Notes: generated by a model from the letters alone, not told the origin. 64,000 bases of DNA from an uncultured Streptomyces sp. (GCF_947488945.1 NZ_CANLBS010000012.1:62001-126000); one strand, 5' to 3'; positions 7,396 through 16,301 are shown, counted from the first letter of the stretch. Numbers and translations are program-made.

Positions 7396-8241
7396 GTGAA
7401 CGAGCCCATACCCGTCGTCCGCGAGGTCGACCACGGCACCGCCCGCCTGCTCCCCGACGTGGACGCCGACCGGGCCTGGCTGCTCACCGTGGACGGCGCG
7501 CCGCAGTCGTACGTCGACCTCGACGATCCGGCGCACCTGGAATTCGAGTACGTCCAGCGGCTCGCGCACGTCCTGGACTGCGCGGCCGGGCCGGGGGAGC
7601 CGCTCGACGTGCTGCACCTCGGAGGTGGCGCGCTCACCCTGCCGCGCTACGTCGCCGCCACCCGGCCCGGCTCGCGCCAGGAGGTGGCCGAGGCGGACCG
7701 GGGGCTGCTGGCGATGGTCGCGGAGCACCTGCCGCTGCCGGCGGACAGCGGTGTCGTGGTGCGGGGCGAGGACGCACGGGCGGTGGTGGGGGCGACGGCG
7801 CCCGGGTCCCTCGACGTGCTGGTCGCTGACGTCTTCGGCGGATCGCGGGTGCCGGCCCACCTCACCTCCGTCGAGTACGCGCGGGCGGCCGCGCGCTGCC
7901 TGCGCCCCGAGGGGATCTACGCCGCCAATCTCGCCGACGGCGCCCCGTTCGCGTTCCTGCGGTCCCAGCTCGCCACCTTCGCCGCCGTCTTCGCCGACCT
8001 GGCGCTGGTGGCCGAACCCGCCGTGCTGCGCGGCAGGCGCTTCGGCAACGTCCTGCTGCTGGCCTCGCACACGCCGCTGGACACGGCGGCCCTCGCCCGG
8101 CGCTGCGCCTCCGACGCCTTCCCGGCGCGGGTCGAGCAGGGGGCCGAGGTCCGCCGCAGGGCGGGCCGGGCGCAACCGGTCACCGACGCCGGGGCGGTCG
8201 CCTCACCCCAGCCCCCCGACGGGGCTTTCGGCATCGGCTGA
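7396..8241 (+). CDS. spermidine synthase-like protein (SAM-dependent methyltransferase fold)
   Basis: A 281-residue soluble protein with the polyamine-synthase fold: AWLLTVDGAPQSYVDLDDP, then the nucleotide-binding region DVLHLGGGALTLPRYVAATR, VAEADRGLLAMV, and DVLVADVFGGSRVPAHLTSV. Actinobacteria carry several such proteins that often act in methyl- or aminopropyl-transfer of unknown target, so true spermidine synthesis is not assured. The start is GTG at 7396, giving VNEPIPVVREVDHG; the ATG eight bases earlier is out of frame. It is convergent with the MFS gene and their 3' ends overlap by 39 bp. Confidence 0.8.
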   Translation: MNEPIPVVREVDHGTARLLPDVDADRAWLLTVDGAPQSYVDLDDPAHLEFEYVQRLAHVLDCAAGPGEPLDVLHLGGGALTLPRYVAATRPGSRQEVAEADRGLLAMVAEHLPLPADSGVVVRGEDARAVVGATAPGSLDVLVADVFGGSRVPAHLTSVEYARAAARCLRPEGIYAANLADGAPFAFLRSQLATFAAVFADLALVAEPAVLRGRRFGNVLLLASHTPLDTAALARRCASDAFPARVEQGAEVRRRAGRAQPVTDAGAVASPQPPDGAFGIG

Positions 8242-9543
8242 GACGCCCGTCCGAGCCGCGGGGGCGCCGTCGTGCGCGCGGATCTCCTTGGGCGCGACGC
8301 GCAGCCGCAGATTGCGGACGTCGGGAACGAGCAGCACGAGGGCCGTCACCAGCACGACGAGCGCCGAGCAGCCCCACAGCGCCGAGCTCCGGCCGACCAG
8401 CGACTCGACGGGGCCGGCCACGGCGGTCGCCAGCGGCACCATGGCCACCGAGCCGAACCAGTCGAAGGACGAGACCCGTGACAGCTTCTCCTCCGGGATC
8501 TCCTGGTGCATCGCCGTCATCCAGGCCACGCCGAAGACCTCGATGGCGATCCCGCTGACGAACATCACCGCGCACAGCCCGGTCACCGGCAGCGGGACGG
8601 CGAGCGCCGCCGACGGCAGGGCGAGCGGGAAGACGCAGAGCGTTCCGGCCAGCAGCAGGCGGCGCGGCTTCCACCGCATCATCAGGAACGCGCCCCCGAG
8701 CGTGCCGACGCCGAACGCCGCCAATGCGATGCCCCAGGGCCGGGCCCCGCCGAGTTCGTCCCGGGCGACCAGCGGGCCGTACACCGACTCCGCGGCGCCC
8801 ACCACGGCCACCACGACCGAGAACTGCAGCACGATCGCCCACAGCCAGGTCCGGCCGACGAACTCCTTCCACCCCTCGCGCATGTCGGACAGCAGACCGC
8901 CGGAGCCCTCACGGGCGGGGATGTGGCTCACGTCGAGGAACGCCCGCAGCGCCCCCGCGACGGCGAACGCCGCGGCGTCCACCGCGAGGACCCATCCGGG
9001 GCTCATGGCGGCCACCATGACGCCGCCGAGCGCCGCGCCGCCGATGGCCGCACCGTGCATCGCCATCCGGAACAGGGCGAACGCCCGTCCGGCCTGCTCC
9101 GGGCCGACGCTGGACATCAGCATGCCCTCGGCGGCCGGGTTGAAGAACGCCTGCCCGGTGCCGCACAGGGCGGTGAAGAGCATCATCTGCCACAGCTGCG
9201 CGTCGCCGGTCAGCACGACCCAGGCGAAGGCGGCCTGCGAGAGGCAGTTGAGCGTGTTGGCGGCGACCATCACCCGGTGCCGGGGCAGCCGGTCCGCGAC
9301 CGCGCCGCCGATCAGCAGGAAGAGCACCAGCGGCAGGGTGCGGGCCGCGGCGACCAGGCCCACGTCGCCCGCGTCGCCCCCCGCTTCCAGGACCGCGAAC
9401 GCGGAGGCGATGAGTGCCCCGTTGCTGCCCAGGCTGGTGGTGATCGCCGCGGCGGTCAGCAGGGTGTAGTTGCGTCCGGCCCAGGCGGGCCGGCGTCGGG
9501 GGCGGGGAGGGGTGTCGAGGGATGCCACTCGGGGACTATCCAT
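8203..9543 (-). CDS. MFS exporter (drug-efflux type)
   Basis: About 446 residues with twelve predicted membrane segments. The start of the membrane part, YTLLTAAAITTSLGSNGALI, and the loop GGAVADRLPRHRVMVAANTL carry the MFS motif A pattern (G-x3-D-R-x-x-R). It resembles MFS proteins annotated as enterobactin or macrolide exporters, which pump small molecules out with proton antiport. The ATG at 9543 was chosen over an in-frame TTG at 9564; neither has a clear RBS. The 3' end overlaps the spermidine-synthase-like gene. Substrate unknown. Confidence 0.88.
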   Translation of the reverse strand: MDSPRVASLDTPPRPRRRPAWAGRNYTLLTAAAITTSLGSNGALIASAFAVLEAGGDAGDVGLVAAARTLPLVLFLLIGGAVADRLPRHRVMVAANTLNCLSQAAFAWVVLTGDAQLWQMMLFTALCGTGQAFFNPAAEGMLMSSVGPEQAGRAFALFRMAMHGAAIGGAALGGVMVAAMSPGWVLAVDAAAFAVAGALRAFLDVSHIPAREGSGGLLSDMREGWKEFVGRTWLWAIVLQFSVVVAVVGAAESVYGPLVARDELGGARPWGIALAAFGVGTLGGAFLMMRWKPRRLLLAGTLCVFPLALPSAALAVPLPVTGLCAVMFVSGIAIEVFGVAWMTAMHQEIPEEKLSRVSSFDWFGSVAMVPLATAVAGPVESLVGRSSALWGCSALVVLVTALVLLVPDVRNLRLRVAPKEIRAHDGAPAARTGVSADAESPVGGLG

Positions 9544-9690
9544 GGCCACGGCCCGTCTTGCCAAATGGACTGACCGACCGGCGGTCGCGGCCCGGTGCGG
9601 TCAGTCCCCGCGCTGAAGCGCGGCAAAAGCGGACGAATGTGGCCTGGTCGTGCGGGGTGTCGGCCGGGAGGGCCGTCGGCGTGCGTCCCG

Positions 9691-10746
9691 TCAGGAGGTG
9701 GACTCCACCAGGCGCACGGTGCTCAGGATCTTCTTGATCGTGGCGTCCGGGAGTTCGTCGTCCACACCCGCCGCCGCGTACAGGACCCACGTGGCGTAGA
9801 CGTCCTTGCCGTTCTTGAAGCTGAAGGCGATCGACTTGCCGTCGCTGTCGCACTTCTTCTTGTTGGCCAGTCCGGTGGCGGTGGCCTCGACCACGCTGCC
9901 GGTGAGGCCCGAGGCGGTGGTGTAGTCCTTCGGCTCACCGACCTTGATCTTGTCCTTGGGGTCGGTCTGGGCGTACGCGGCCCACACCCAGGTGCCCGCC
10001 TCGTTGGTGGCCGCCTCCGCCGAGGACTTGGCGCCCTGCGCCCCCTTCGAACCGACGCCGGCGAGGCTGGTCTCCTCCTCGTCGCCGTCCTTGTCGGAGT
10101 CGTCCACGCACCACTTGCTCTTGTAGTACGCGGGCGCGGTGAAGCCGGCCGCCGGGGAGCCGAGCGGCTCCTTCGCGTCCTCGAAGCCCGAGAAGACGCC
10201 GGGGCTCGCCACCTCCCAGTCGCCGGGGACGTCGAACCGCGTGCCCCACTTCGGGTTGGTGACGACCTTCCAGCCGGCCACCGTCGGCACCGCGTCGCCG
10301 TCCTCGCCACGCGGGTTGGCGGGGGCGGAGGAGGTGGCGCCGGTCGGCTCGGCCGAGACCGACGGGGACGCCTTGGCGTCGGTGCCGCCCTCGTCGCCGT
10401 CCTTGTTCAGGACCACCGCCCCGGTGGTCACCGCGGCCACCACGACCACGGCCGCCGCGACGACGGCGACCAGCGTCGTCTTCTTCTTGTCGTTCCCCGG
10501 CCCGCCGTCCGGCCCCGGCACCGCGTACTGCGGCGCGGTCGGCTGCTGGTACGGATTCGGCTGCGGATACCCGGGCTGCTGCCCCTGGGCGTAACCGGGC
10601 TGCTCTCCCGGCTGCTGGTATCCGGGCTGCTGATATCCCGGTTGCTGATAGGGATTCGGCTGCTGGTACCCCGGCTGCTGGTACGGGTTCTGCTGCGGGT
10701 CCTGCGGGTTCTGCTCGCCCCCGGGCGGCTGCTGTCCTGGCCACAT
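9691..10746 (-). CDS. PQ-rich single-pass membrane protein
   Basis: 351 residues. Residues 1-80 are a low-complexity cytoplasmic tail made of repeats such as NPYQQPGYQQP. After DKKK a single membrane segment spans about 90-113 (TLVAVVAAAVVVVAAVTTGA), followed by a Ser/Thr/Ala-rich linker and an outside domain from about residue 145 (VAGWKVVTNPKWGTRFDVPG) with a pair of cysteines (KWC and KKKC). This architecture is common in Streptomyces and its role is unknown; the outer domain may be an adhesion or sensor module. Start ATG at 10746 follows the stretch where upstream sequence becomes arginine-rich shadow. Confidence 0.75.
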   Translation of the reverse strand: MWPGQQPPGGEQNPQDPQQNPYQQPGYQQPNPYQQPGYQQPGYQQPGEQPGYAQGQQPGYPQPNPYQQPTAPQYAVPGPDGGPGNDKKKTTLVAVVAAAVVVVAAVTTGAVVLNKDGDEGGTDAKASPSVSAEPTGATSSAPANPRGEDGDAVPTVAGWKVVTNPKWGTRFDVPGDWEVASPGVFSGFEDAKEPLGSPAAGFTAPAYYKSKWCVDDSDKDGDEEETSLAGVGSKGAQGAKSSAEAATNEAGTWVWAAYAQTDPKDKIKVGEPKDYTTASGLTGSVVEATATGLANKKKCDSDGKSIAFSFKNGKDVYATWVLYAAAGVDDELPDATIKKILSTVRLVESTS

Positions 10747-10873
10747 GGCTCGTAACCATAGAGGGGGCGCGGCCCCACGGCTACGTCCGCCCCCGACGGA
10801 GCGCACGGTGCGACCCCGGCGGGTGCCACAGGGCTCTGGTCAACCGGGGCTACTCGTGAGTAACATGCGGCTC

Positions 10874-11326
10874 ATGAGCGCTGAAGAGACGACGGTCGGC
10901 GAGATGCTCGCCGCGACGGTACCGATGGTCCGGACCCTGAACCTCACCTTCGACGAGGCGGGCCCGGAGCGCGCCGTCGTCCGGCTGCCCGACCAGGCCG
11001 CCTACCACAACCACCTCGGCGGCCCGCACGCCGGCGCGATGTTCACCCTCGCCGAGTCCGCGAGCGGCGCCATCGTGATGGCCGCCTTCGGCGATCAGTT
11101 GGCGCGTGCCGTGCCGCTCGCCGTCAAGGCGGAGATCGGGTACAAGAAGCTGGCCATGGGGGAGGTCACCGCCACCGCCACCCTCGGCCGTCCGGCCGCC
11201 GACGTGATCGCGGAGCTCGACGCCGGACAGCGTCCCGAGTTCCCCGTGACGATCGAGATCCACCGGGCCGACGGCGCGGTGACCGGAGAGATGACGGTCC
11301 TCTGGACGCTGCGTCCTCACCGCTGA
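10874..11326 (+). CDS. hotdog-fold thioesterase-like protein (DUF4442 / PaaI-like)
   Basis: 150 residues. The pattern YHNHLGGPHAGAMFTLAESA is the helix-start region of hotdog thioesterases, where the HN-x-x-G-G-x-H-x-G segment supplies the acyl-CoA active site, and AEIGYKKLAMGEVTATATL and TGEMTVLWTLRP are the later beta strands. Family members hydrolyse acyl-CoA thioesters or form non-catalytic subunits. In-frame starts at 10856 (GTG) and 10865 (ATG) are also possible; MSAEETTVGEML was preferred as the natural N-terminus. The stop codon lies in the first unit of a tandem repeat. Substrate unknown. Confidence 0.8.
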   Translation: MSAEETTVGEMLAATVPMVRTLNLTFDEAGPERAVVRLPDQAAYHNHLGGPHAGAMFTLAESASGAIVMAAFGDQLARAVPLAVKAEIGYKKLAMGEVTATATLGRPAADVIAELDAGQRPEFPVTIEIHRADGAVTGEMTVLWTLRPHR

Positions 11327-11435
11327 ACCGACACGGGCCCGTCGGCGTGCGGGCACGGGTCCCACGGCTGAACGGGCACGGGCCCCGTCGCTGACCCGGC
11401 ACAAGTCCCACTGGTGACCTGGCACGGGGACCGGC
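11322..11435 (+). repeat. degenerate 22-23-bp tandem repeat, about five units, beginning at a stop codon
   Basis: Units begin at 11322, 11345, 11367, 11390 and 11413. The core is GCTGAACGGGCACGGGCCCC with substitutions. The first unit contains the stop codon of the thioesterase-like gene. The repeat fills most of the gap to the DedA gene. Confidence 0.65.
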
Positions 11436-11613
11436 GCGCGCTCCGGCAGCCGCCCGACGCCGCCGCCGCTCCCCGCTCCGGGAGCGGCGGCGCCTCCGCG
11501 TGCGTCCGGGGGTGCGGCGGTCCCCGGAAGCGCCGCGCCAGGTAGGCTTCCCGCCTGCGCCGCCGTACGGGCGACGCGCTGCGAGAAGAACCCCCGCACG
11601 GGAGGAACCGGCG

Positions 11614-12276
11614 TTGCACGTCCAGGAATGGCTCGAAACCATCCCCGCGCTGAGCATCTACCTCCTGGTGGCGGGCGTCATCGGCCTGGAGAGCGTCGGC
11701 ATCCCCCTGCCCGGGGAGATCGTCCTGGTCAGCTCGGCGCTCCTCGCCTCCCAGCACGGACACATCGACCCGTACATCCTGGGCGCGTGCGCCTCGGCCG
11801 GTGCGGTGGTCGGTGACTCGATCGGGTACGCGATCGGGCGCAAGGGCGGCCGGCCGCTGCTGGCCCGGCTCAACAGGAAGTTCCCCAAGCACTTCGGCGA
11901 GGCCCAAGTGGGCCTGGCCGAGCGGTCCTTCGAGAAGTGGGGCATGTGGGCCGTCTTCTTCGGCCGGTTCGTCGCCCTGCTGCGGATCTTCGCGGGCCCG
12001 CTGGCGGGCGTGCTGCGGATGCCGTACTGGAAGTTCCTGATCGCCAACGTGTTCGGCGGGATCGTCTGGGCCGGCGGCACCACCGCCGTCGTCTACTCGG
12101 TGGGCGTGGTCGCGGAGGCGTGGCTCAAGCGGTTCTCCTGGATCGGCCTGCTGGTCGCCGTGCTGTTCGGCGTCGGCTCCCTGCTGGTGGTGAGGAACCG
12201 GGCGAAGAAGGCCGCGGCGGCCGACGGCGCCGGGGAGCCCGTCGCCGAACCCGCCGGGGTGCGGACGGCCGACTGA
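11614..12276 (+). CDS. DedA family membrane protein
   Basis: 220 residues, polytopic. Contains the DedA landmarks: ESVGIPLPGEIVLVSSALLA near residues 22-42, GDSIGYAIGRKGG, and the motif FFGRFVALLRIFAGPLAGVL with the conserved F-x-G-R-F followed by R and G-x-L-A-G. DedA proteins are needed for membrane homeostasis, and some transport undecaprenyl phosphate. The start is TTG at 11614, chosen because GGAGG at 11601-11605 is at the correct distance and the frame upstream is arginine-rich shadow sequence. It is the second VTT-type protein in this window. Confidence 0.9.
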   Translation: MHVQEWLETIPALSIYLLVAGVIGLESVGIPLPGEIVLVSSALLASQHGHIDPYILGACASAGAVVGDSIGYAIGRKGGRPLLARLNRKFPKHFGEAQVGLAERSFEKWGMWAVFFGRFVALLRIFAGPLAGVLRMPYWKFLIANVFGGIVWAGGTTAVVYSVGVVAEAWLKRFSWIGLLVAVLFGVGSLLVVRNRAKKAAAADGAGEPVAEPAGVRTAD

Positions 12277-12398
12277 CGCCGGGGCCACCGGCGGACCGGT
12301 CCGGCCCGCGACCCGCGACGGACCGCGTCCGCCCCGCGGCAAACCCACGTCCCGCGACCGCCCCGCGTCCGGCCCGCCGTGCGCCGCTCCGGGCGCCG

Positions 12399-12929
12399 TC
12401 AGCCGGCGTGCGCCTCGCGGTGGGCCTTGGCCAGCTCCACGTAACCGGTCGCGTTGAACGTCACGCCTTCGCGCTCCTCCTCGGTCAACGCGCGCTTGAC
12501 CTTCGCGGGCACTCCCGCCACGAGCGAGCCGGGCGGCACCCGCATGCCCTGGGGGACCAGCGCCTGCGCGGCGATCAGCGAACCCGCGCCGATGTGGGCG
12601 CCGTTCAGCACGGTGGCGCCCATGCCCACCAGCACGTCGTCCTCGACGACGCAGCCGTGCAGCACCGCGTTGTGGCCGACCGACACCCGCGCGCCCACGG
12701 TCAGCGGGAAACCGGGATCGGTGTGCAGACTGCAGTTGTCCTGGACGTTGCTGTCCGGCCCCAGCGAGATCGGCCCGCAGTCGGCGCGCAGCACCGCGTG
12801 GTACCAGACGCTGGAGCCCGCGGCCAGCGTCACGTCCCCGACGAGGACGGAGGTCGGAGCCGCGAAGGCGTCTGGATCGACCACCGGTTCCCTGCCGCCG
12901 ATGCCCATGATGAGTGGCTGCTCCGCCAT
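12399..12929 (-). CDS. gamma-carbonic-anhydrase-like protein (left-handed beta-helix)
   Basis: 176 residues of hexapeptide repeats forming a left-handed beta helix. The three metal-binding histidines of the gamma-class are present at about His69 (SLHTD), His86 (VGHN) and His91 (LHGC), in the pattern of the YrdA/CaiE/PaaY group, and VPPGSLVAGVPAKVKRALTE is the usual C-terminal helix start. It may hydrate CO2 or hydrolyse a thioester; many members are uncharacterised. It lies divergently from a second beta-helix gene (13080) with 150 bp between the starts. Confidence 0.88.
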   Translation of the reverse strand: MAEQPLIMGIGGREPVVDPDAFAAPTSVLVGDVTLAAGSSVWYHAVLRADCGPISLGPDSNVQDNCSLHTDPGFPLTVGARVSVGHNAVLHGCVVEDDVLVGMGATVLNGAHIGAGSLIAAQALVPQGMRVPPGSLVAGVPAKVKRALTEEEREGVTFNATGYVELAKAHREAHAG

Positions 12930-13079
12930 GCCCTGCCTCCGTGTCCGCCGACGCGACCCGCCGTCCGATCTTCCGTGCCAGGGAACCGTAAGCGACGCCG
13001 CACCCGCCGCCGGTCAGTGGGGTGAACATCACAGACGGGCGCGGGGGATGGTCCGCGGCGCGGCGACTACCGTGAGCGG

Positions 13080-13832
13080 GTGCCGAAGAACAGCAAGGCG
13101 TCCCGCCTCCTCGCCCGCACGTGGCGCGGCGTCTCCTCCCGTGCCGTGCACCGCGGCTGGGCCTGGATGCGGGAGTCCGGCGCGGTCACCGCCGACCGCC
13201 CGGGGCCGCTGCGCTTCGGCCGGATCGGTCCCGGCACCCGGCTCGCCTTCCCGCAGGGCACGGTGTTCGGTGAGCGGTGGATCCGGCTCGGCGACCACTG
13301 CATCATCGCCGAACAGGTCACGTTGACCGTGGGGATGATGCCCGGCCTCGATCTGGGTACCGACCCGATCCTGACCCTGGACGACGGGGTCGTCCTCGGC
13401 CGCGGCAGCCATGTCGTCGCCGACGCCGGCGTGAGCGTCGGCCGCGACACGTACTGCGGCCCGTACGTCTACATCACGTCCACCAACCACAGTTACGACG
13501 ATCCGGACCAGCCGGTCGGCCGTCAGTGGCCGCGCACCGCACCGGTGGTCATAGGTCCCGGCTGCTGGATAGGGACCGGCGCGGTGATCCTGCCCGGCGC
13601 CCGCCTCGGCCGGAACGTCGTGGTGGCGGCGGGCGCGGTGGTACGCGGGGAGGTTCCCGACCACGCCGTGGTGGCCGGCGCCCCGGCCAAGGTCGTCCGC
13701 GGCTACCACCCGGAGAAGGGCTGGCAGCCGCCGCTGCGCACCCCCGCCCCGGTACCGATCCCCGAAGGCATCACCTCCGAGCAACTGGTCGCGCTGCGCA
13801 CCCTCGAACTCGACGAAGTGCCGGGCGGCTGA
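13080..13832 (+). CDS. left-handed beta-helix acyltransferase
   Basis: 250 residues with a GTG start. The N-terminal 35 residues are basic, then hexapeptide repeats run to about 215: GTVFGERWIRLGDHCIIAEQ, YCGPYVYITSTNHSYDDPDQ, VIGPGCWIGTGAVILPGARL and DHAVVAGAPAKVVRGYHPE. The NHSYDD segment is the usual catalytic-His region of xenobiotic/sugar O-acetyltransferases (LacA/NodL type). An acyl-CoA-dependent acetyltransferase acting on a sugar or cell-envelope glycan is most likely; the acceptor is unknown. It is divergent from the gamma-carbonic-anhydrase-like gene. Confidence 0.85.
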   Translation: MPKNSKASRLLARTWRGVSSRAVHRGWAWMRESGAVTADRPGPLRFGRIGPGTRLAFPQGTVFGERWIRLGDHCIIAEQVTLTVGMMPGLDLGTDPILTLDDGVVLGRGSHVVADAGVSVGRDTYCGPYVYITSTNHSYDDPDQPVGRQWPRTAPVVIGPGCWIGTGAVILPGARLGRNVVVAAGAVVRGEVPDHAVVAGAPAKVVRGYHPEKGWQPPLRTPAPVPIPEGITSEQLVALRTLELDEVPGG

Positions 13833-13880
13833 GCCCCGTGCGGACCCCGGTGCCGGTGGTCCGCGGCCGGCGGGCCCGGT

Positions 13881-14747
13881 TCAGCCGGTCGCGAGCAGCA
13901 CCGTGCCCATCAAGGCCAGCCCGGCCCCCGCTGCCTGCACCCCGCGCAGGCGTTCGCCGAGCGTCACCCGCGCCGCGAGCGCCGTGACCACCGGGTAGAG
14001 GGAGGCGAGCACCGCGGCGACCGCCACCGGGCCGGTACGGGCGGCCAGCGCGTAGGTGCCGTTGGCGGCGACGTCGGCCAGTCCGACGAAGGCCAGCGCC
14101 GGGAGTGCGGCCACGACGGCGCTCCGGGCCCCCTCGTCGGGCAGCGCCCGGCCGCCCCGGCGGACCGACGCGAGGAGCGCGGAGCCTCCCACCGCGATGT
14201 TGGTGACGCGCTGCACGAACAACGCGAGGAAGAGGCCGGTGACCGTGGTGGACGCCTCCGCGATCAGGGCCATGACGGCGCCGAACCCGGCCGCCGCGAC
14301 CAGCGTGAGCAGCACCGCCTGCCGCCGGACCGGCGCCCCGCGCAGCTCCGGGCCGCCCGCCAGTACGACCCCGAGTACGGCCACCCCGATGCCGGCGCAC
14401 TGCACGGGCCCCGGGCGCTCGCCGAGCGCGACCCCCACGGCGAGCGGCACCGCCACGCCCAGGGAACCCAGGGGCGAGATCACGCCCATCGGCCCCAGCG
14501 CGAGGGCCTTGTAGAAACTCAGCATCGCGACCGGTCCGACCACCCCGGCCGCCACCGCGAACCACAGTCGGGCGTCCGCCTCGCTCCAGGCGCCGGTGAC
14601 CGCCACCACGGCACCCAGCACCACGGCGGCCAGCGACTGCGAGACGATCACCACGGTCAGGGCCGGGGTCTTCCGGGAGAGCAGACCGCCGCCGAAATCG
14701 GCCAGGCCCCACAGGAAACTGGTGGCCAGGGCGAACAGGGGGGTCAT
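13881..14747 (-). CDS. EamA/DMT-family transporter
   Basis: 288 residues with ten predicted membrane helices in two EamA repeats, starting MTPLFALATSFLWGLADFGG. The motif FYKALALGPMGVISPLGSLG and, in the second half, NGTYALAARTGPVAVAAVLA and the following ASLYPVVTALAA are the usual end-of-repeat motifs. It exports a metabolite or drug by an unknown mechanism. It is divergent from an XRE-cupin regulator with a 93-bp gap that holds a perfect palindrome, so the regulator probably controls it. Confidence 0.9.
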   Translation of the reverse strand: MTPLFALATSFLWGLADFGGGLLSRKTPALTVVIVSQSLAAVVLGAVVAVTGAWSEADARLWFAVAAGVVGPVAMLSFYKALALGPMGVISPLGSLGVAVPLAVGVALGERPGPVQCAGIGVAVLGVVLAGGPELRGAPVRRQAVLLTLVAAAGFGAVMALIAEASTTVTGLFLALFVQRVTNIAVGGSALLASVRRGGRALPDEGARSAVVAALPALAFVGLADVAANGTYALAARTGPVAVAAVLASLYPVVTALAARVTLGERLRGVQAAGAGLALMGTVLLATG

Positions 14748-14795
14748 GGCGCGCCTCGCAGTACAGTGCGGTGAACGGTGGGTGCAGCCACACCG

Positions 14796-14828
14796 TAGTG
14801 CACTATCTTCGACTCTGTCATTCAGAAT
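14796..14828. promoter_or_regulatory. candidate operator palindromes between the EamA and XRE-cupin genes
   Basis: TAGTGCACTA (14796-14805) is a perfect 10-bp palindrome and ATTCAGAAT (14820-14828) is a second, 9-bp palindrome 14 bases on. Both lie in the short divergent gap, just upstream of the regulator's GTG at 14841. An XRE dimer binding here could control both genes. No binding evidence exists beyond the symmetry and position. Confidence 0.45.
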
Positions 14829-14840
14829 ATTGGACGGAAT

Positions 14841-15413
14841 GTGTCTGACCTCGATCAGCTCACCCAGACGTTGGCGCGCAACCTCAAGCGGTGGCGCGGG
14901 GAGCGCGGGTTCACCCTCGACGCGCTGGCGGCGCGGGCCGGCGTGAGCCGGGGCATGATCATCCAGATCGAGCAGGCGCGGACCAACCCCAGCATCGGCA
15001 CCACCGTGAAGCTGGCCGACGCACTCGGCGTCAGCATCACCTCCCTGCTCGACTACGAACAGGGCCCGCAGGTGCGGCTGGTGCCGGCCGAGCAGGCGGT
15101 CCGCCTCTGGTCCACCGAGGCCGGAAGCTCCACCACCCTCCTGGTCGGCACCGAGGCGCGCGGTCCCCTGGAGCTGTGGTCCTGGCACCTCGAACCCGGC
15201 GACGGCAGCGCGTCGGACCCGCACCCGGAGGGAACGGTGGAACTCCTGCACGTCACCGCCGGCGAACTGACGCTGGAGGTCGGCGGCGAACCGCACCTGA
15301 TCCCGGCCGGCACCTCGGCCACCTTCGAGGCCCACGTCGCCCATGCCTACCGCAACGACGGCACCGTACCCGTGGACCTGACCATGGCGGTCTCCATCCC
15401 CCCGGTGCGGTGA
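14841..15413 (+). CDS. XRE-family regulator with cupin sensor domain
   Basis: 190 residues, GTG start. The helix-turn-helix spans about residues 10-64 (LARNLKRWRGERGFTLDALA, then GVSRGMIIQIEQARTNPSIG), and a cupin barrel occupies about 100-185 (LELWSWHLEPGDGSASDPHP, GTVELLHVTAGELTLEVGG). Proteins of this type sense a small molecule in the cupin and repress or activate a nearby transport or catabolic gene. The divergent EamA transporter is the natural target. Palindromes lie in the shared promoter region. Confidence 0.92.
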   Translation: MSDLDQLTQTLARNLKRWRGERGFTLDALAARAGVSRGMIIQIEQARTNPSIGTTVKLADALGVSITSLLDYEQGPQVRLVPAEQAVRLWSTEAGSSTTLLVGTEARGPLELWSWHLEPGDGSASDPHPEGTVELLHVTAGELTLEVGGEPHLIPAGTSATFEAHVAHAYRNDGTVPVDLTMAVSIPPVR

Positions 15414-15494
15414 CGGCCCGGCCGGGGGCCGGTCGCCCGGGGACGGGGCGTCCGGGGGCGGGGCCGGGACGGGAGGGCCGGGCGCGCGGAAGTG

Positions 15495-16301
15495 TCAACC
15501 CGCCGCGGGACGGCCGTTCTTGAAGCGGTCCAGCGCGAAGTCCACCGCCTCGCGCACCGGGACCAGGCGGCTGACCGCCGCCCCCACCCGCCCGCCGCGC
15601 ACCGCGCCCGGGGCCGCCGTGCGCAAGAAGTCCGCGCCGAGCGCGGCGAAGTCGTCGTCGTCCAGGGCCACGTCCTCGTAACTCCACCATGTGCGGCGGC
15701 CGTCGCGTATCACCACACAGCGGTAGGTCCGCCGCGGAGGGTCGGGCACCCGGTATTCGGCGAGGTGGAAGGCGCTGAAGGAGCCGAAGCCCGTTCCCAG
15801 GAGGAGGGCCCGGCCGTCCTCCTCGTACAGGCGGGCCAAGGGGGAGTCCTCGCCCAGGTGGCAGTCCTCGTGGTGACGGCACGTCAGGCGGGTGGCGGCG
15901 GGGCCGAGCGCCGTGAAGGACGTCTGCGGGTGCGCGCTCCGGACGGCTCCCGGGGTCAGCCGCACGGTCTCCGCCAGCCGGCCCATGCCCGGCGCCGGGG
16001 TCGACGGACCGAACGGCGGCATCGCCGCCAGGAGGGCCGCGTGCCCGGATTCCGGGAGCGCGGCCAGCCGGGCGAGATGGGCGCGGGAGGTGTCCGAGTT
16101 CTCCGGGGTGAACGACGGCACGACCAAGGTGCCCGCGCCGCCCAGTGCCGTGCGCAGCGCCTCCACCACCGCCCGCGCGCCGCCCGCCACCGGTCCGACC
16201 GCCCGCAGCGAGGCGTGGACCAGCAGGGCGCCGCCGGGGCGGACCCCCAGACGGCGGAGGTCGGCCGCCAGGCTCTCCGTGCACGCGGTGGCAGTCGTCA
16301 C
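15495..16301 (-). CDS. aminoglycoside 3-N-acetyltransferase-like protein (AAC(3) family)
   Basis: 268 residues with a GTG start. The pattern begins LAADLRRLGVRPGGALLVHA with SLRAVGPVAGG, continues TLVVPSFTPENSD and MPPFGPSTPAPGMGRLAE, and has SAHPQTSFTALGPAA and the late GEDSPLARLYEEDGRALLLG and FSAFHLAEYRVPDP blocks of the family. AAC(3) enzymes transfer acetyl from acetyl-CoA to the 3-amino group of aminoglycosides; many chromosomal homologues have other, unknown acceptors. It is an isolated gene, not next to an antibiotic cluster here, so resistance is not implied. Confidence 0.85.
   Translation of the reverse strand: MTTATACTESLAADLRRLGVRPGGALLVHASLRAVGPVAGGARAVVEALRTALGGAGTLVVPSFTPENSDTSRAHLARLAALPESGHAALLAAMPPFGPSTPAPGMGRLAETVRLTPGAVRSAHPQTSFTALGPAATRLTCRHHEDCHLGEDSPLARLYEEDGRALLLGTGFGSFSAFHLAEYRVPDPPRRTYRCVVIRDGRRTWWSYEDVALDDDDFAALGADFLRTAAPGAVRGGRVGAAVSRLVPVREAVDFALDRFKNGRPAAG

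Noticed and set aside
15495..16301. AAC(3)-like gene as an antibiotic-resistance island
   Set aside because: The gene is typical in codon use, is isolated, and no antibiotic cluster or mobile element is nearby.
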